Made by a program: the position numbers and the translations under genes. Positions 35,045-45,060 of a stretch of 64,000 bases of DNA are shown in pieces. Under the pieces are notes generated by a model. The model saw nothing but the letters and a program-made list of their open reading frames with translations, did not search any database and had not been told where the DNA came from. Each line of letters begins with the position of its first letter. The first letter of the stretch is position 1. The stretch is from Parietaria judaica (Eukaryota; Streptophyta; Magnoliopsida; Rosales; Urticaceae), in the NCBI GenBank assembly GCA_954871525.1, contig OX940870.1:6107501-6171500 (forward strand). Reading direction: 5' to 3'.

Positions 35045-35620
35045 TGTTTATGTTCATGAGGGTGTTTCGTTAGTTACCTTACTGTCGTACGCTTTCATGG
35101 TCGCGTGGGGGTTTTCCACGTAGATCACCTGCCGTGTGTGCACAGGGGTGTCTCGGGGATAACCTGCCAGCGATGTTTTTGCGTGCGCGGAGTCGGTGTT
35201 CTTTCGAAATAACCCCCTATTCACGTATTCAGGAGCTCTCCTGAGAGATGGCCTTCCGTATTTTCTTCTTTCGTAAAAACGGGGTGAGCATGATTATTTT
35301 TTATGAAGAGGTATGGGGGTGTCCCGGGAAAAAACCATGAGCTTGCGTTTATGAGGGTGTTTCATCAGGTCCATCCCCGTCGCACGCTCTAAAGATTGTG
35401 GGGGTTTACCCGTGGATGACCTGCCGTGTGTGCACGGGGGTGTCCCGGAGATGACCTGCCAGCCAAGTTTTCGCGTGCGCGGAGTAGGTGTCCCTTTGAA
35501 ACGACCTCCCACTCATGTCTGCGCAGTGTTTGTTCCAAGAGATAACCTGCCATATCTTCTTTTTCACAAAAGGGTGAGCGTGAGAGCTCTTTATATAATG
35601 CTGAAAAAGCAAAACATGTG
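35045..35620. repeat. Tandem duplication (about 297-bp period) inside the gag-only element
   Basis: Two diverged copies, about 35045-35341 and 35342-35620, share ctgccgtgtgtgcac, gcgtgcgcggagt and a gggtgagc-gtga region in the same order. It lies between gag and the 3' LTR, where pol would be in an autonomous element. Confidence 0.7.
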
Positions 35621-35749
35621 CTTCAGGGAGCACTTTTTACAAGATCGGTGTACTTTCAAGGGTACTTCTTGGAATTAAGTATATAAAAAGGCAAGGTACG
35701 GGTTTACTCAGAGAGATGCGGCCGGTGGTTTCCTGGCGGCCTTGGGAGG

Positions 35750-37192
35750 CTAGCCGGATGATGTGTCGCTGTCGACAGCCTTTCCCGACACATATTTCTC
35801 GAGTTGACCTTCTTTGATTAGGTTCTCAATCTGTCGCTTCAACTGCCAACATTCAGAGGTGGAGTGTCCGACTTCTTGGTGGAACTCGCAATATTTGTTC
35901 GGGTTCCGCCTGGCGTTCTCCGGTATTGGTGGGGGGTGGACGAACTTTTCCTCATGAAGTTTCAGGATTGTTGCGGGAGAGGTGTTCAGCGGCGTGAGGT
36001 CACCCCGAGATCGTTTTCCAGACCGGTCGTCGAGGTCTGGCGACGTGCCTGATTGGCGTTTCTTTCTCCGAGATTCGTCGTCGTTTAGACGTCGAGTTTC
36101 TCGATCCACTTGTCTTCGGTTGTCGAAGTATTCCTCGACCGAAATGTCTCGTGTGGCTCGTGCCATCAGCTCCGCCATGGAGGTTGGTCTCTTTTTTACA
36201 AGAGACCGGGCGAAGTCGCTCACTAGAAGACCGTCAATCACAGCGGTGATGGCATCATCATCGGTGTAGCTGGCGACCTTGTTCGCTTCTTCAACGAACC
36301 TTTTCAGGTACGTCTGGAGGGATTCGTTTTCCCGTTGTTTGAGCGTCCACAGATAGGACTTCTCCCTTCTTCGTGTCAGTGAGCATGAGAATCGAGAGAG
36401 GAAACTCTTTTTCAGCTCTTCGAAGGAATTGATAGAGCGCTTCGGGAGTCGTTGATACCATTCAAAGGCCGGGCCTATGAGGGTGAGGCAAAATGCTTGG
36501 CACATTGTGGAATCGGAGCACTTCTTCAGTTGCATCGTGGTTTGATATCGGATCAAGTGGTATGTCGGATCGTTGTTTCCGTCATAGACGAAGCTTGGTA
36601 GGGAGCTGAGATCTCCCGCAATTTCTTCCGCCAACACATGGTCGGCGAGGGGGGATATGGTTTCTTCGAGCATGCTTCGCATGATTGGACTTGAGCCGTT
36701 GGCGGCGGCGAGCTCTCGTATCTCCTTTTTGAGTGCTTCAAGTTCGTCCTTCCATTCTGGAACGACCAACGAGGCTACCGTCGGGTATGGCGCGACGGCC
36801 GCCGCTTCGTTTCGGGGTGCCAGGGTGTTTGGAGAGAGATGAGGGCTGTGAGACCTCGAGGTTGATTGAGACTCTGTTGGCCCTTGTGACTGGGAATCTT
36901 CCAAGGCGCGTTGCCTTCGTGCCTCGAGATTATCTCTTTGCGTCGGTTCCGAATCTGAGGACCCGTCTCCGCCAAGGATGTCATCGATGACGTGGTTGAT
37001 CCCGAGGTGCCTGGAGATCAACCCCGCCAATCGAAAGAAACTATTCTCCAATCGCAATAATCGTGCGTCGTCTGCGACATCCCTGGGATTGTTCATTCCC
37101 GGCTGATTTTGAGCTGGGCTTCGTGCACCGGCGCTCTGGTTAGCGTCCCCAGTAGGGGCGTGTGTGTCGTCGTCTGAGAGGTTGACCGACAT
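35750..37192 (-). CDS. gag: Ty3/Gypsy-type Gag protein, 480 aa
   Basis: Gag forms the particle that packages retrotransposon RNA. The frame is intact from ATG to stop. The N-terminal third is polar and Ser/Pro-rich. A Retrotrans_gag domain follows at about residues 215-330 (FVYDGNNDPTYHLIRYQ, then GPAFEWYQRLP and LKQRENESLQTYLKRF). The C-terminal part has a basic stretch (DESRRKKRQ, KRSRGD) and a zinc-knuckle-like motif at about residues 438-451, CEFHQEVGHSTSEC, the variant usual in plant Tat/Athila-like Gag proteins. The frame ends about 20 residues after the knuckle region with no protease fused. An uninterrupted frame in such a young copy suggests that a functional Gag is kept by selection at the family level. 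Confidence 0.93.
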   Translation of the reverse strand: MSVNLSDDDTHAPTGDANQSAGARSPAQNQPGMNNPRDVADDARLLRLENSFFRLAGLISRHLGINHVIDDILGGDGSSDSEPTQRDNLEARRQRALEDSQSQGPTESQSTSRSHSPHLSPNTLAPRNEAAAVAPYPTVASLVVPEWKDELEALKKEIRELAAANGSSPIMRSMLEETISPLADHVLAEEIAGDLSSLPSFVYDGNNDPTYHLIRYQTTMQLKKCSDSTMCQAFCLTLIGPAFEWYQRLPKRSINSFEELKKSFLSRFSCSLTRRREKSYLWTLKQRENESLQTYLKRFVEEANKVASYTDDDAITAVIDGLLVSDFARSLVKKRPTSMAELMARATRDISVEEYFDNRRQVDRETRRLNDDESRRKKRQSGTSPDLDDRSGKRSRGDLTPLNTSPATILKLHEEKFVHPPPIPENARRNPNKYCEFHQEVGHSTSECWQLKRQIENLIKEGQLEKYVSGKAVDSDTSSG

Positions 37193-38437
37193 CTTTTGAA
37201 AGAGTAGGAGACGTGGTCCGTGAGATGGCTGAGAGGAAATCTGAGGCTGCAGGTGTGACCGAAATATTTTTGAGGTTTTTTTTTCAGTGGTGCCGAGTGC
37301 GATGCGAAAGGCTCGCGCAGTAAATAAAATGGCGTTGTCAAAACCAATTCATTTTCCTCTTTTCCCCTTCTATTTCTCTTTCCTCCTTTCTTTTCTCTTT
37401 CTTCGATCAGGTGACTTTTTCCCCCTTTTTATTTTTTTTTCTTTTTTCTTTTTTCTTCTTCCTTTTCTTTCCTTCGACGATCAGGAAGTTCTCTTCCTTC
37501 CTCTTTTTTTTTTTATTTGCCTTCTCTCTCCGGCGAGCTCCGGCGTGCGCCTCCGACGGGCCTTCTCCGGTCAACGGCGAACGATGGCGAGTTTATAGGG
37601 AGTTACTCTGACCGGGAGGCTTCCTCGGGAGGTACAGATCGCGACGGGGAGGAGGCGAGCAGTGGCGGTGCGAGGTGGACCGGCGACTCCGATCGCAGCG
37701 GGGAGCGACGTTTCGCCGCGGGTCTTGGCGCTCGTGAGCTTTGCAGCCCCGACGAGTTTCTTTTGCCGGAGACCGTGCGCGACAAGGTTCGAGGCAGGCC
37801 GGAGATCCCGAGCGGCGGTACTTTGGTCGCCGATCTTGGGTGGTGTGAGCCTTGCGATGCCGAGGCGTCTTCGCCGCCAGCGATCTCGTGCGGATTGGCC
37901 TCCCGAGCTCGTGTGGTGCGAGGTGGAGCGGCGACTCCGATCGCGGCAAGGAGCGGCGTTTCGCCGCGGGTCTCGGCGCTCGTGAGCTTTGCAGCCCCGG
38001 TGTGCTCCTTTTGCCGGAGACCGTTCGCGTGGAGCTTGTGCGTTCGGGGTGGATTCGGCGGAATTCCTCGGTCGCCGATGGCCGATGCCGACGGGCTCAC
38101 TCTCTGATCTTATGTATATACTATATATGTTTATATATATAATATATTTGTAATATATATTTGTGTATATATATATGTATCAGAATTTAAGTTTTTGCGG
38201 ACCATGTTATATAGGATATATATGAGGCATATATATGTGTATGTGTATATATATGTCACGGGATAATATATATATGGTGTATAATATATAGTGTATATGG
38301 ATATGTACGGCGGAGGCTCTGCAAGGCGGCAGGCACCTCGTTCGTGGTGTATTTATTGTGGTGCGACCGTGGTGGTCGAATGTGCTGGTAGGGACTCGAG
38401 GCTTTAGACTCGTGAGCCCCTTCTTCTAGCGCCAAAA
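37193..38437 (-). other. Long 5' leader of the gag-only element
   Basis: Between the 5' LTR and gag there is about 1.2 kb of noncoding DNA. It contains a GC-rich direct duplication (about 37669-37786 and 37917-38031, spacing 248 bp, sharing tttcgccgcgggtct and gctttgcagcccc). It also has a TATATATG-rich stretch (38111-38290) and a pyrimidine-rich run on the plus strand (37345-37510). The many overlapping frames across the GC-rich part on both strands are composition artefacts. Confidence 0.6.
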
Positions 38438-39803
38438 TGTTGATGCCGTTTTTTGGATCAAACACTGTTGAGGCCCAAGTTGTGGATCTTGGGCCTGGCC
38501 CAATGTCGTTCGTTGACGTGGCGGGCTTTTGTAGACTTCTGTGTGGGCCTTGGCTGGCCTTTGTTACGGGGATGACAGATTTGCTGTCTGTGGTCTCTCC
38601 TTCCGATCCCGTTGACTTTGGGGTGGTCGGCGTTGACTCTGAGGTGAGGTTTTGATTGACCGATTCGGGGACTCTGAGTTGGTATCTCTGGACTTTCTTG
38701 GATCGAAGGTCTCGTGGCCGTTCAGGGTCCGGGCGATCGGGGTGGCTCACTACCTGTTACCGCAGAGCCTGGAGATGACCAGGCCGGGTTTCGTACAGGT
38801 TCGGAGTCCACGCGGATCGGGGGTACCAGTGAACGGGGGAGTGCATTCGTCCAATATATAGATCCAGAGACCCCTCTCAGGGTGATCCCTCGGTCGTCCG
38901 GATCTTAGAGGGAATTTCTCAGACCTGACCCTACGACCTAAATAGTGGGCCCCGTCACTTGTCCCCAGACTATCCCAACAGCCGCATAGTGGACCGAAGA
39001 TAGGCTAGACACAATGTGGAACGGAGCCTATCAGGCGGGTCGTGGTCTTATGAAAATTCCTCCAGGGCTTCCGCTTTTACGAACTATCTCACTTTCTGAG
39101 CCTGAAAAATGTAACACCCGAGGTCAAGGGAAACAGGGGGGTTACCCCCTGATTCACCTCCGACGCTCAACATTAGTATAATATTTGAGGGGAGGCGAGT
39201 ATATCGGGGGTAGAGAGAGAGAACTCGAGTCGAGTGAGTTTGAATGAGTTACCGTTATACTGAACTGAGCTTCTATTTATAATAGGGTCCGGGGGCCCAT
39301 GTGCAATATAATATTATCCCAAGGGTCCCTGGGCAATTATTTATTTATTTTCAGGTCCCTGGATCAAGATGGTACGATCCCGGCCGTCCGAGCGGGATCG
39401 GACGGCCCACAAATCTTGCAAGATGGCCACTTGCTTGCAAGTGGCGTGCAAGTGGGGAGGGATCAGCCCCCAAGTGGGGCTGGTGGCAGCCAGTGGGGCC
39501 CACGGTCTGGGGCAGCAAGGGGATCGCGCCACGTGGCGCGATCTTGTGGGTTGTCTCACCCGTGGGTCCCACGGAGAGGTGTTTTGTTGTTTTTCGCTCC
39601 CGGTCCCGTCCCGTGTCTGTTTTTCACAAATATTATGTCGTTTTTGGGTGTTTTCATATTTTTAGGAACACCTGGACACTTCGTTTTGCGAAAACGGGCC
39701 TCCGAAGGGAACTTTGGTGTTTAAAAATGATTTAATTAATAAAGAAATGATTAATTAAATAATCTTTCTTTATTTAATGCACTTTACAAAAATACCCCCA
39801 ACA
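38438..39803 (-). repeat. 5' LTR of the gag-only element
   Basis: Reading on the minus strand, a TATAAATA box (complement of 39274-39281) should start transcription toward gag. The outer end gives TG and CA termini adjoining the CCATA duplication at 39804. Confidence 0.95.
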
Positions 39804-39808
39804 CCATA

Positions 39809-40354
39809 TATCGAAGAAATTTTCATTAAAAATATATAAGATTTTCAAAATAACTAGTAAGATAGAAGAAGTGATAAAACTGAACGAAATGCCCATTTTA
39901 TGTCAAACCTTTTAAAAAAATGTTCATTGTATGTATTTTTTACTCTCACAAATGAGCATTTCTTAAAAAATTTGATACAAAATTATGCATTTCGTACGAT
40001 TTTCAAAAAAAAAAACCACTAAAAACGACACGTAAAAAAAGGGACAACACGACAAGAGACGAAAACGTCAAAAAGCACAAAACGACAAGTAAAAGAAGGG
40101 CTGCCTAATGACAAAATAGGAAAAGAAAAGAAAATATTATTGTGAAAGCTAAATAAAGAAAATCCGCACAAGAAACATCAGATGCTAAACTATGTATACC
40201 CTCAATAATAAAAACGTGAATATTTAAAAATAAAATAATAAAAGAAGCTGAATAGAATAGACATTAAGATAAGTTGGTCAAACGCATAAGTTGAACTTGT
40301 ACTACACAATACCAGAATCTACTAGAACCTCCCTTCATCTTCTTCGCTACATTC
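39809..40354. other. Upstream flank of heat shock copy 4
   Basis: The AAACGACAAGTAAA motif (about 40081) and caatcagatgctaaacta-like text (about 40170-40195) correspond to the flank of copy 2 at 21390-21520. From 40257 (atagacattaagataagttg) the flank is closely similar to 30723 upstream of the truncated copy. No gene. Confidence 0.5.
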
Positions 40355-40395
40355 TTCCCGAACTTTCTTCACTCCTCCCAATCCTCTCTATATAA
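40355..40395 (+). promoter_or_regulatory. Heat shock promoter of copy 4
   Basis: A perfect HSE, TTCccGAActTTC (40355-40367), and a TATATAA box at about 40389, 125 bp before the ATG. The layout equals that of copy 1. Confidence 0.82.
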
Positions 40396-40513
40396 CCTTC
40401 GCACCATTTTCCACCACGCAGATCATCGATAAACTCGAAAGCGAGCACAGGGATCCATCAGAGTCTTCAAAGCAAACACGATTCCAGGGATCACGAGGAA
40501 GAGACCGAGAGCA

Positions 40514-40981
40514 ATGGACCTGCGAGTGATGGGCTACGACCACCCTCTCTTCTCCACGCTCCACCACATGATGGACATCGCCGGCGCCGACGACTCCAAG
40601 AGCGCCCCCACTCACAGCTACGTCCGCGACGCCAAGGCCATGGCCGCCACGCCGGCGGACGTCAAGGAGTACCCCAAGGCCTACTCCTTCGTGATCGACA
40701 TGCCGGGGATGAAGTCCGGCGACATCACAGTCCAGGTGGAGGACGAGAACGTGCTGGTCATCAGCGCCGAGCGCCGCCGGGACGAGGACGAGAAGGACGC
40801 CAAGTACCTGCGCATGGAGCGGAGGGTGGGCAAGCTCATGAGGAAGTTCGCGCTGCCGGAGAATGCGGACACGGAGAAGATCTCCGCCGTGTGCCAGGAC
40901 GGGGTCTTAACGGTGACCGTGGAGAAGCTGCCTCCGCCGGAGCCGAAGAAGCCAAGGACCATTGAGGTCAAGATTGCTTGA
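40514..40981 (+). CDS. Cytosolic class II small heat shock protein, copy 4, 155 aa
   Basis: Intact intronless chaperone gene with the same architecture as copies 1 and 2. Relative to copy 1 it carries T55K, T58S, L59F, V63M, E91D, V113A, Q139L and S149T. The changes at 55-63 cluster in the first strands of the alpha-crystallin domain ([15 protein letters not shown]). That makes it the most distinct of the three, and the only one with a difference at the residue before the C-terminal IEVKI anchor. The leader gagaccgagagcaATG matches the other copies. The gene ends 610 bp from the 3' end of the convergent NSUN5 gene. Confidence 0.95.
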   Translation: MDLRVMGYDHPLFSTLHHMMDIAGADDSKSAPTHSYVRDAKAMAATPADVKEYPKAYSFVIDMPGMKSGDITVQVEDENVLVISAERRRDEDEKDAKYLRMERRVGKLMRKFALPENADTEKISAVCQDGVLTVTVEKLPPPEPKKPRTIEVKIA

Positions 40982-41591
40982 AGATTGAATCAGCGATGTT
41001 GCGTGATGCTTTTGCTTGGAGTTAGTATCAATGTTGTCTTGCTATGATCATGGGTTTTGTTCGAAGCTTTTCCCATTGTAGTGATGGTTTGAAATCCTTC
41101 ATCTTCTTTTCTTGTTTGCTCTCTCTGTAATTTTCTATGGATGAGTGAAATCTCTCTCTTTGTTTTCTTCTTGCGTAAACTCTATGAATGAGACTAGTTT
41201 GGCTTTTTCTTTTTTCTGCTGGTCTTCTGATACTATTTCTCCTAATTCAGTGGAAACTATTTAAGAATTTGGGTGAGAATTTAACAATAACATATCCATT
41301 AAAACTTTTAATATCGCCGGACACCATCTCGATAATTGGGATCAGTATAACAGATTTCAATCCTAAAAACCAGGATCAACGCCGATATTCATGAGCTTAC
41401 TCCCGGTTGGTACCCAGTTTTTACTGGTTCTGGTCACGAAAATGATCAATAAAGCAAATTTGGAATTGAATAATAAAATATTGGGAAGTTATTGGTTTTG
41501 GTCGTTGAAAAAATTAGTCCACAGATCTTAAATTGCAAGTTCCGGTTTCAGAAAGGAAGCCACGGAATAATCAACTCGTGGAATGAGAACC

Positions 41592-44231
41592 CTAACAACA
41601 GCATTCCTGATCGCATCTTGTGACGGATCTACGTCGCCTACAGATTTCAGCATACAACTGAAATTTAACGAACTTGTTGAAAAGCAGAGGAGCCACCGCT
41701 TCTCTCTTGTAAGTCCGTTCGTGTTTCACTTCGCGTTCTTCTTTAGTTGGTATTTCCGAGCTATCTTCGGTGGGTCCCCGGACAAACAGAGAAATGAAGA
41801 ACCCTTCCTTGTCCTCAACAGGGTCGGTGCTGAGCGCAGTCTCCGCTGCAAAACCAGAGAAACAATTCTATTATTTCCTATTACCACTGCTCTACTGGGA
41901 ACATTCGTGTAAATATAGACCGACTTACATCCTTCAAAAACCGGCAAGCCACGTCGGCTCCACCGCGGGAACGGAGCTTCTAGATGGAAGCCATGGGACG
42001 CAGCAAGAGGTAAGACGGAGTTGACGACGTCTTCGTTCTCAATCTGGTGGATGGAGCACGTGCTGTACACTATTCTCTCCACCGATGGAACTGCCATTGT
42101 TGAGAATATCACATTTGCCCTTCTTGGAAAAACCAGACAAACGTGATTTACGGTTATATACTTACATGATAGCGCGTGTTCCAGAGCCTTCCTTTGGAAA
42201 GTCGCAAGCTTGTTCAGTCGCTCGGCTTCCATGGCGTTTCCACTATTGCCTGTGAAAATTTTGCATTTATAACGGGATTATCAATTTGAAAATGTTGAAA
42301 GAACTGGTTTTGCGTTACCTGTGGCATGAGAAGGGAGGAGGTGGTCTAATCTCACAGAAACGGTCCCAGATCCCGAGCATGAAGGATCCAGAAGAATTGC
42401 CCGGATCTGGATGAACGAAGGTTTCTCAAAAAAGTTTCTGAAATCTGAATGCACAAAAAATGATAAAGCCATTAATATACCTTGGAATATGGAGGTTCAT
42501 TAGGATTTAAGCTTAAGAAATCACCATGGAGAACCTTTATATCTACCATTGGGGTTATGAGAACAAGAGCATACGACGAAAATAAAAATTCTGATAAAGA
42601 ATCAAGCCTCGGAATCAACAATACGCCGTTCTTTGTACACGAAACAACTAGGTTAGTGACATGGTAGAAGACTGATAGCCTCTGAAAAGGATACTAGAGG
42701 CGCCGGAGAGTTTGATTGTCTCATTCAAGCGTTTAACCCTGTCTTTATTTAGCTCACACGCGATGATATTACCCTTGCCTCTCATGAGAGCAGCAAGTTG
42801 CACAGTTTTGTTCCCGGGAGCAGAACATGCATCGAGAACCTAGAATCGGTATAGCATTGTAGTGATTATATTGTAAAAGTTATAACCACCTTTTAATTTT
42901 TCCACTTGATCATTGCATTTTAACTAAAATTACCTCCCATCCTGGTTCGGGACATAGGGCTGCTGCGACCATGGAGCTCGCCTTACCCTGTTCATACAAA
43001 TTACGCACGATAATACTACTGGAATGCGGATGTAATGAATTTAATGACTTGTTTTCCAACAAATAAACTTGGTGAATTTAGGATGAGAAAAGAAAAAAAA
43101 TCTTACTTGCAAAAATATACTTCCATTTTTTACAAGAGGGTGATTGTGCAGATCGCTCCCGGGTGGAAGAATCAACAGGTCGGGGATCATGTCGTCTTTT
43201 TGCACCTACCGCAGAACATCATGAACGACGGAGTTTAAGAAATGATATAACATGAATAACAAACAACATACCGCTTCACAGACAGAAGATTAACAAGAAG
43301 TTAATAAGATAGAAAGTCCATAAACTTGACTCAACTGACGAGTGCGGAAATAGATTTACCTTGAATTGTTTCTCCAATTCTAATTTTGCAGATTCGACGT
43401 CGAGTTTCAGGGTATTCAAACGAACATAGCGAGGTTTCAAAACATCCGCGTCTGAAGTAAGCGCTATTAACTCTTGAACGTTCTTCAGTTGCTTCCTCTT
43501 CAAGATCAAAGCTAAAGCCGCCATTAAAGCATCTTTCCGACGACACAGATACTTCTCTGCATCGCCCGAAGATGCAATCTCCTACACCAAAAACCAAAGC
43601 CTAACATGTAAGAACACGGGAAACACGCAATGGCAATCTCGTTCGATACCGACAAATCTCACCTGTCCGAAGAGGATGTCGTACGTTATAATATACACAA
43701 GTTCCTTCTGCTTCTGCAACAGAAACCAAAAAACGCAATGCTTAAAAATGCTTCCTTTTCGTTTGATTAATGCACAGAACGTGTTTGCCGAAATGTGTGT
43801 ATATAAATAACAACAAACGTACCTTCCATTTGCTGTTGAGTATGTCTGCAGACTTCAAAACTTCCTCGATAATGCAAAGATCTGAAACTCAACGAAACTC
43901 AAAATCATCGAACTCTGAAGCTTGATCAAAGCTTCTCTATGTTGTTCGAAGTTCACTTACGCTTTAGGGTTTGACAGACGAGAGCGAAGGTGGCCTTCTT
44001 GTTCCGGACGGAGGGGCTGAAGACGAGGGACTTGATGGACGCGATGGCTCGGCGGCGAGAGTCGCCGTCGAGGACGAGCCGAAGGACCTTCGCGGCTTCC
44101 CTCCTAGCGAAGTGAGCCGACCGCTCCGCGCCGGCTTGGAGACGCTTCTCGGTGCCGGCGCCGAGCGGCTTGTGGGCGGTTGAGGGCTGCTTCGCTTTGG
44201 CTGCCTTCTTGGCATTTTTACGCATCACCAT
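41592..44231 (-). CDS. NSUN5: NSUN5-type rRNA cytosine-C5 methyltransferase, 12 exons, 516 aa
   Basis: NSUN5 methylates one cytosine of large-subunit rRNA in the nucleolus. Proposed exons on the minus strand, from the 5' end, are 44231-43961, 43881-43823, 43713-43663, 43581-43360, 43205-43107, 42987-42934, 42839-42695, 42542-42481, 42406-42319, 42249-42166, 42090-41929 and 41845-41592. All join in frame (516 aa). A basic N terminus (MRKNAKKAAKAK, nucleolar-type) precedes the Nop2/Sun domain. It shows the SAM-binding motif VLDACSAPGNKT (residues 253-264), motif IV DPSCSGSG with Cys331, and motif VI YSTCS with the catalytic Cys390. The upstream region has TGGGCC site-II motifs near 44460 and 44519, usual for ribosome-biogenesis genes. 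The start is the first ATG of the frame; the second, two codons later, is also possible. The last exon ends in a Cys/Arg-rich tail. Confidence 0.93.
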
Positions 44232-44925
44232 GGTTGAGGAAGCACCGTGGAAGACGAGCAATACTGCTGAGTGAAACTGCTCTACACTATTTGGTCTAAG
44301 CGGCGTCAGCGAGATTACATGACATCATCAAACGCAGCGTTTTGCTTTCAGAGTAGTTGACTTGAATTGATACTTGACTTGACACAACTTGTCCATAGTA
44401 GGGGTTGTCAAATGACATTTTCCGGATAAACGTGAAAAAAGCTGGCCGTAACTCTATTTTGGGCCGTGCACATTCCGATGGTCACGAAGAGTTTGATACT
44501 CATTTTCTCGTCTTTGATGGGCCGAAAGTAGCTTTCGGATAAACCGCTTCCGTTTCTGCTCCTAAAAGAAAATAAATAAAATGTGAAATTTCGAGGAGAG
44601 CAAAGGGGAGACCATGTCGCTCGCTCTGACGCTCAACATTAGTCGGGTACTTTAGGATCAAGAAATGAGAATGACGAGGAAATATTTTTTTACTTGAAGA
44701 AAGCTTAACGAAATGTGGTGGAGGACTCTCTTACTTATTGAGAGTGAGTGGATGCCTTGTACAACCTATAAGGGCATGTTTTTCATTTTAAGGGTCGAAG
44801 GGGTCCCTAAAGGCACAATTTATTTTTTAGGGGTCGTAGCGACTTTAATGTCATGTTCTTATCATTAGCGACCCCTAAATTTATGCTTTATTAGGGGTCG
44901 TAACGACCACCAACAACATGTTTTT
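44232..44925. other. NSUN5 promoter and probable LTR relic
   Basis: After about 300 bp of promoter, 44600-44800 shares the exact 16-mer gacgctcaacattagt with both LTRs of the 33559 element and has similar GA-rich text, so it may be a diverged LTR relic. At 44815-44900 the palindromic pair aggggtcgtagcgac and gcgacccct forms a small hairpin of unknown origin. Confidence 0.35.
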
Positions 44926-44929
44926 CGGA

Positions 44930-45060
44930 ATAGATCTCGCGTCGGTATTCTCGAGTCGGGTTTGAGTTGACTTTATCGGGGCGGGTCTCATAGACTTCTC
45001 CGAGTCTGGTCAGAGTTGACTTTTTCAGGCTAGACCTGGATTGTCTTCGTGGTCTTTGGC
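44930..45060 (+). repeat. Dispersed copy of the GTTGACTTTTT tandem unit
   Basis: Three to four units (ggtttgagttgacttta, ggtcagagttgactttttc and variants) match the hairpin arms at 29510-30360, here in a single orientation. Confidence 0.6.

Larger units (their letters stand above)
33559..39803 (-). mobile_element. Non-autonomous LTR retrotransposon carrying only gag (TR-GAG type)
   Basis: Two LTRs, 33559-34926 (1,368 bp) and 38438-39803 (1,366 bp), start TGTTGATGCC and end CCCCCAACA. CCATA flanks both sides (33554-33558, 39804-39808), a perfect 5-bp duplication. Gag is on the minus strand, so the right LTR is the 5' LTR. Just inside it the minus strand reads ttttggcgctagaagaaggg, with a candidate primer-binding site beginning TGGCGC. 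A purine-rich tract (ctggggggttaa) abuts the 3' LTR. The 3.5-kb interior has gag and long noncoding parts but no protease, reverse transcriptase, RNase H or integrase. It must borrow enzymes from an autonomous Ty3/Gypsy relative. Confidence 0.95.

Noticed and set aside
37517..38107. 196-residue plus-strand frame in the retroelement leader
   Set aside because: It is antisense to gag transcription, consists of a GC-rich tandem duplication and matches no retroelement protein.
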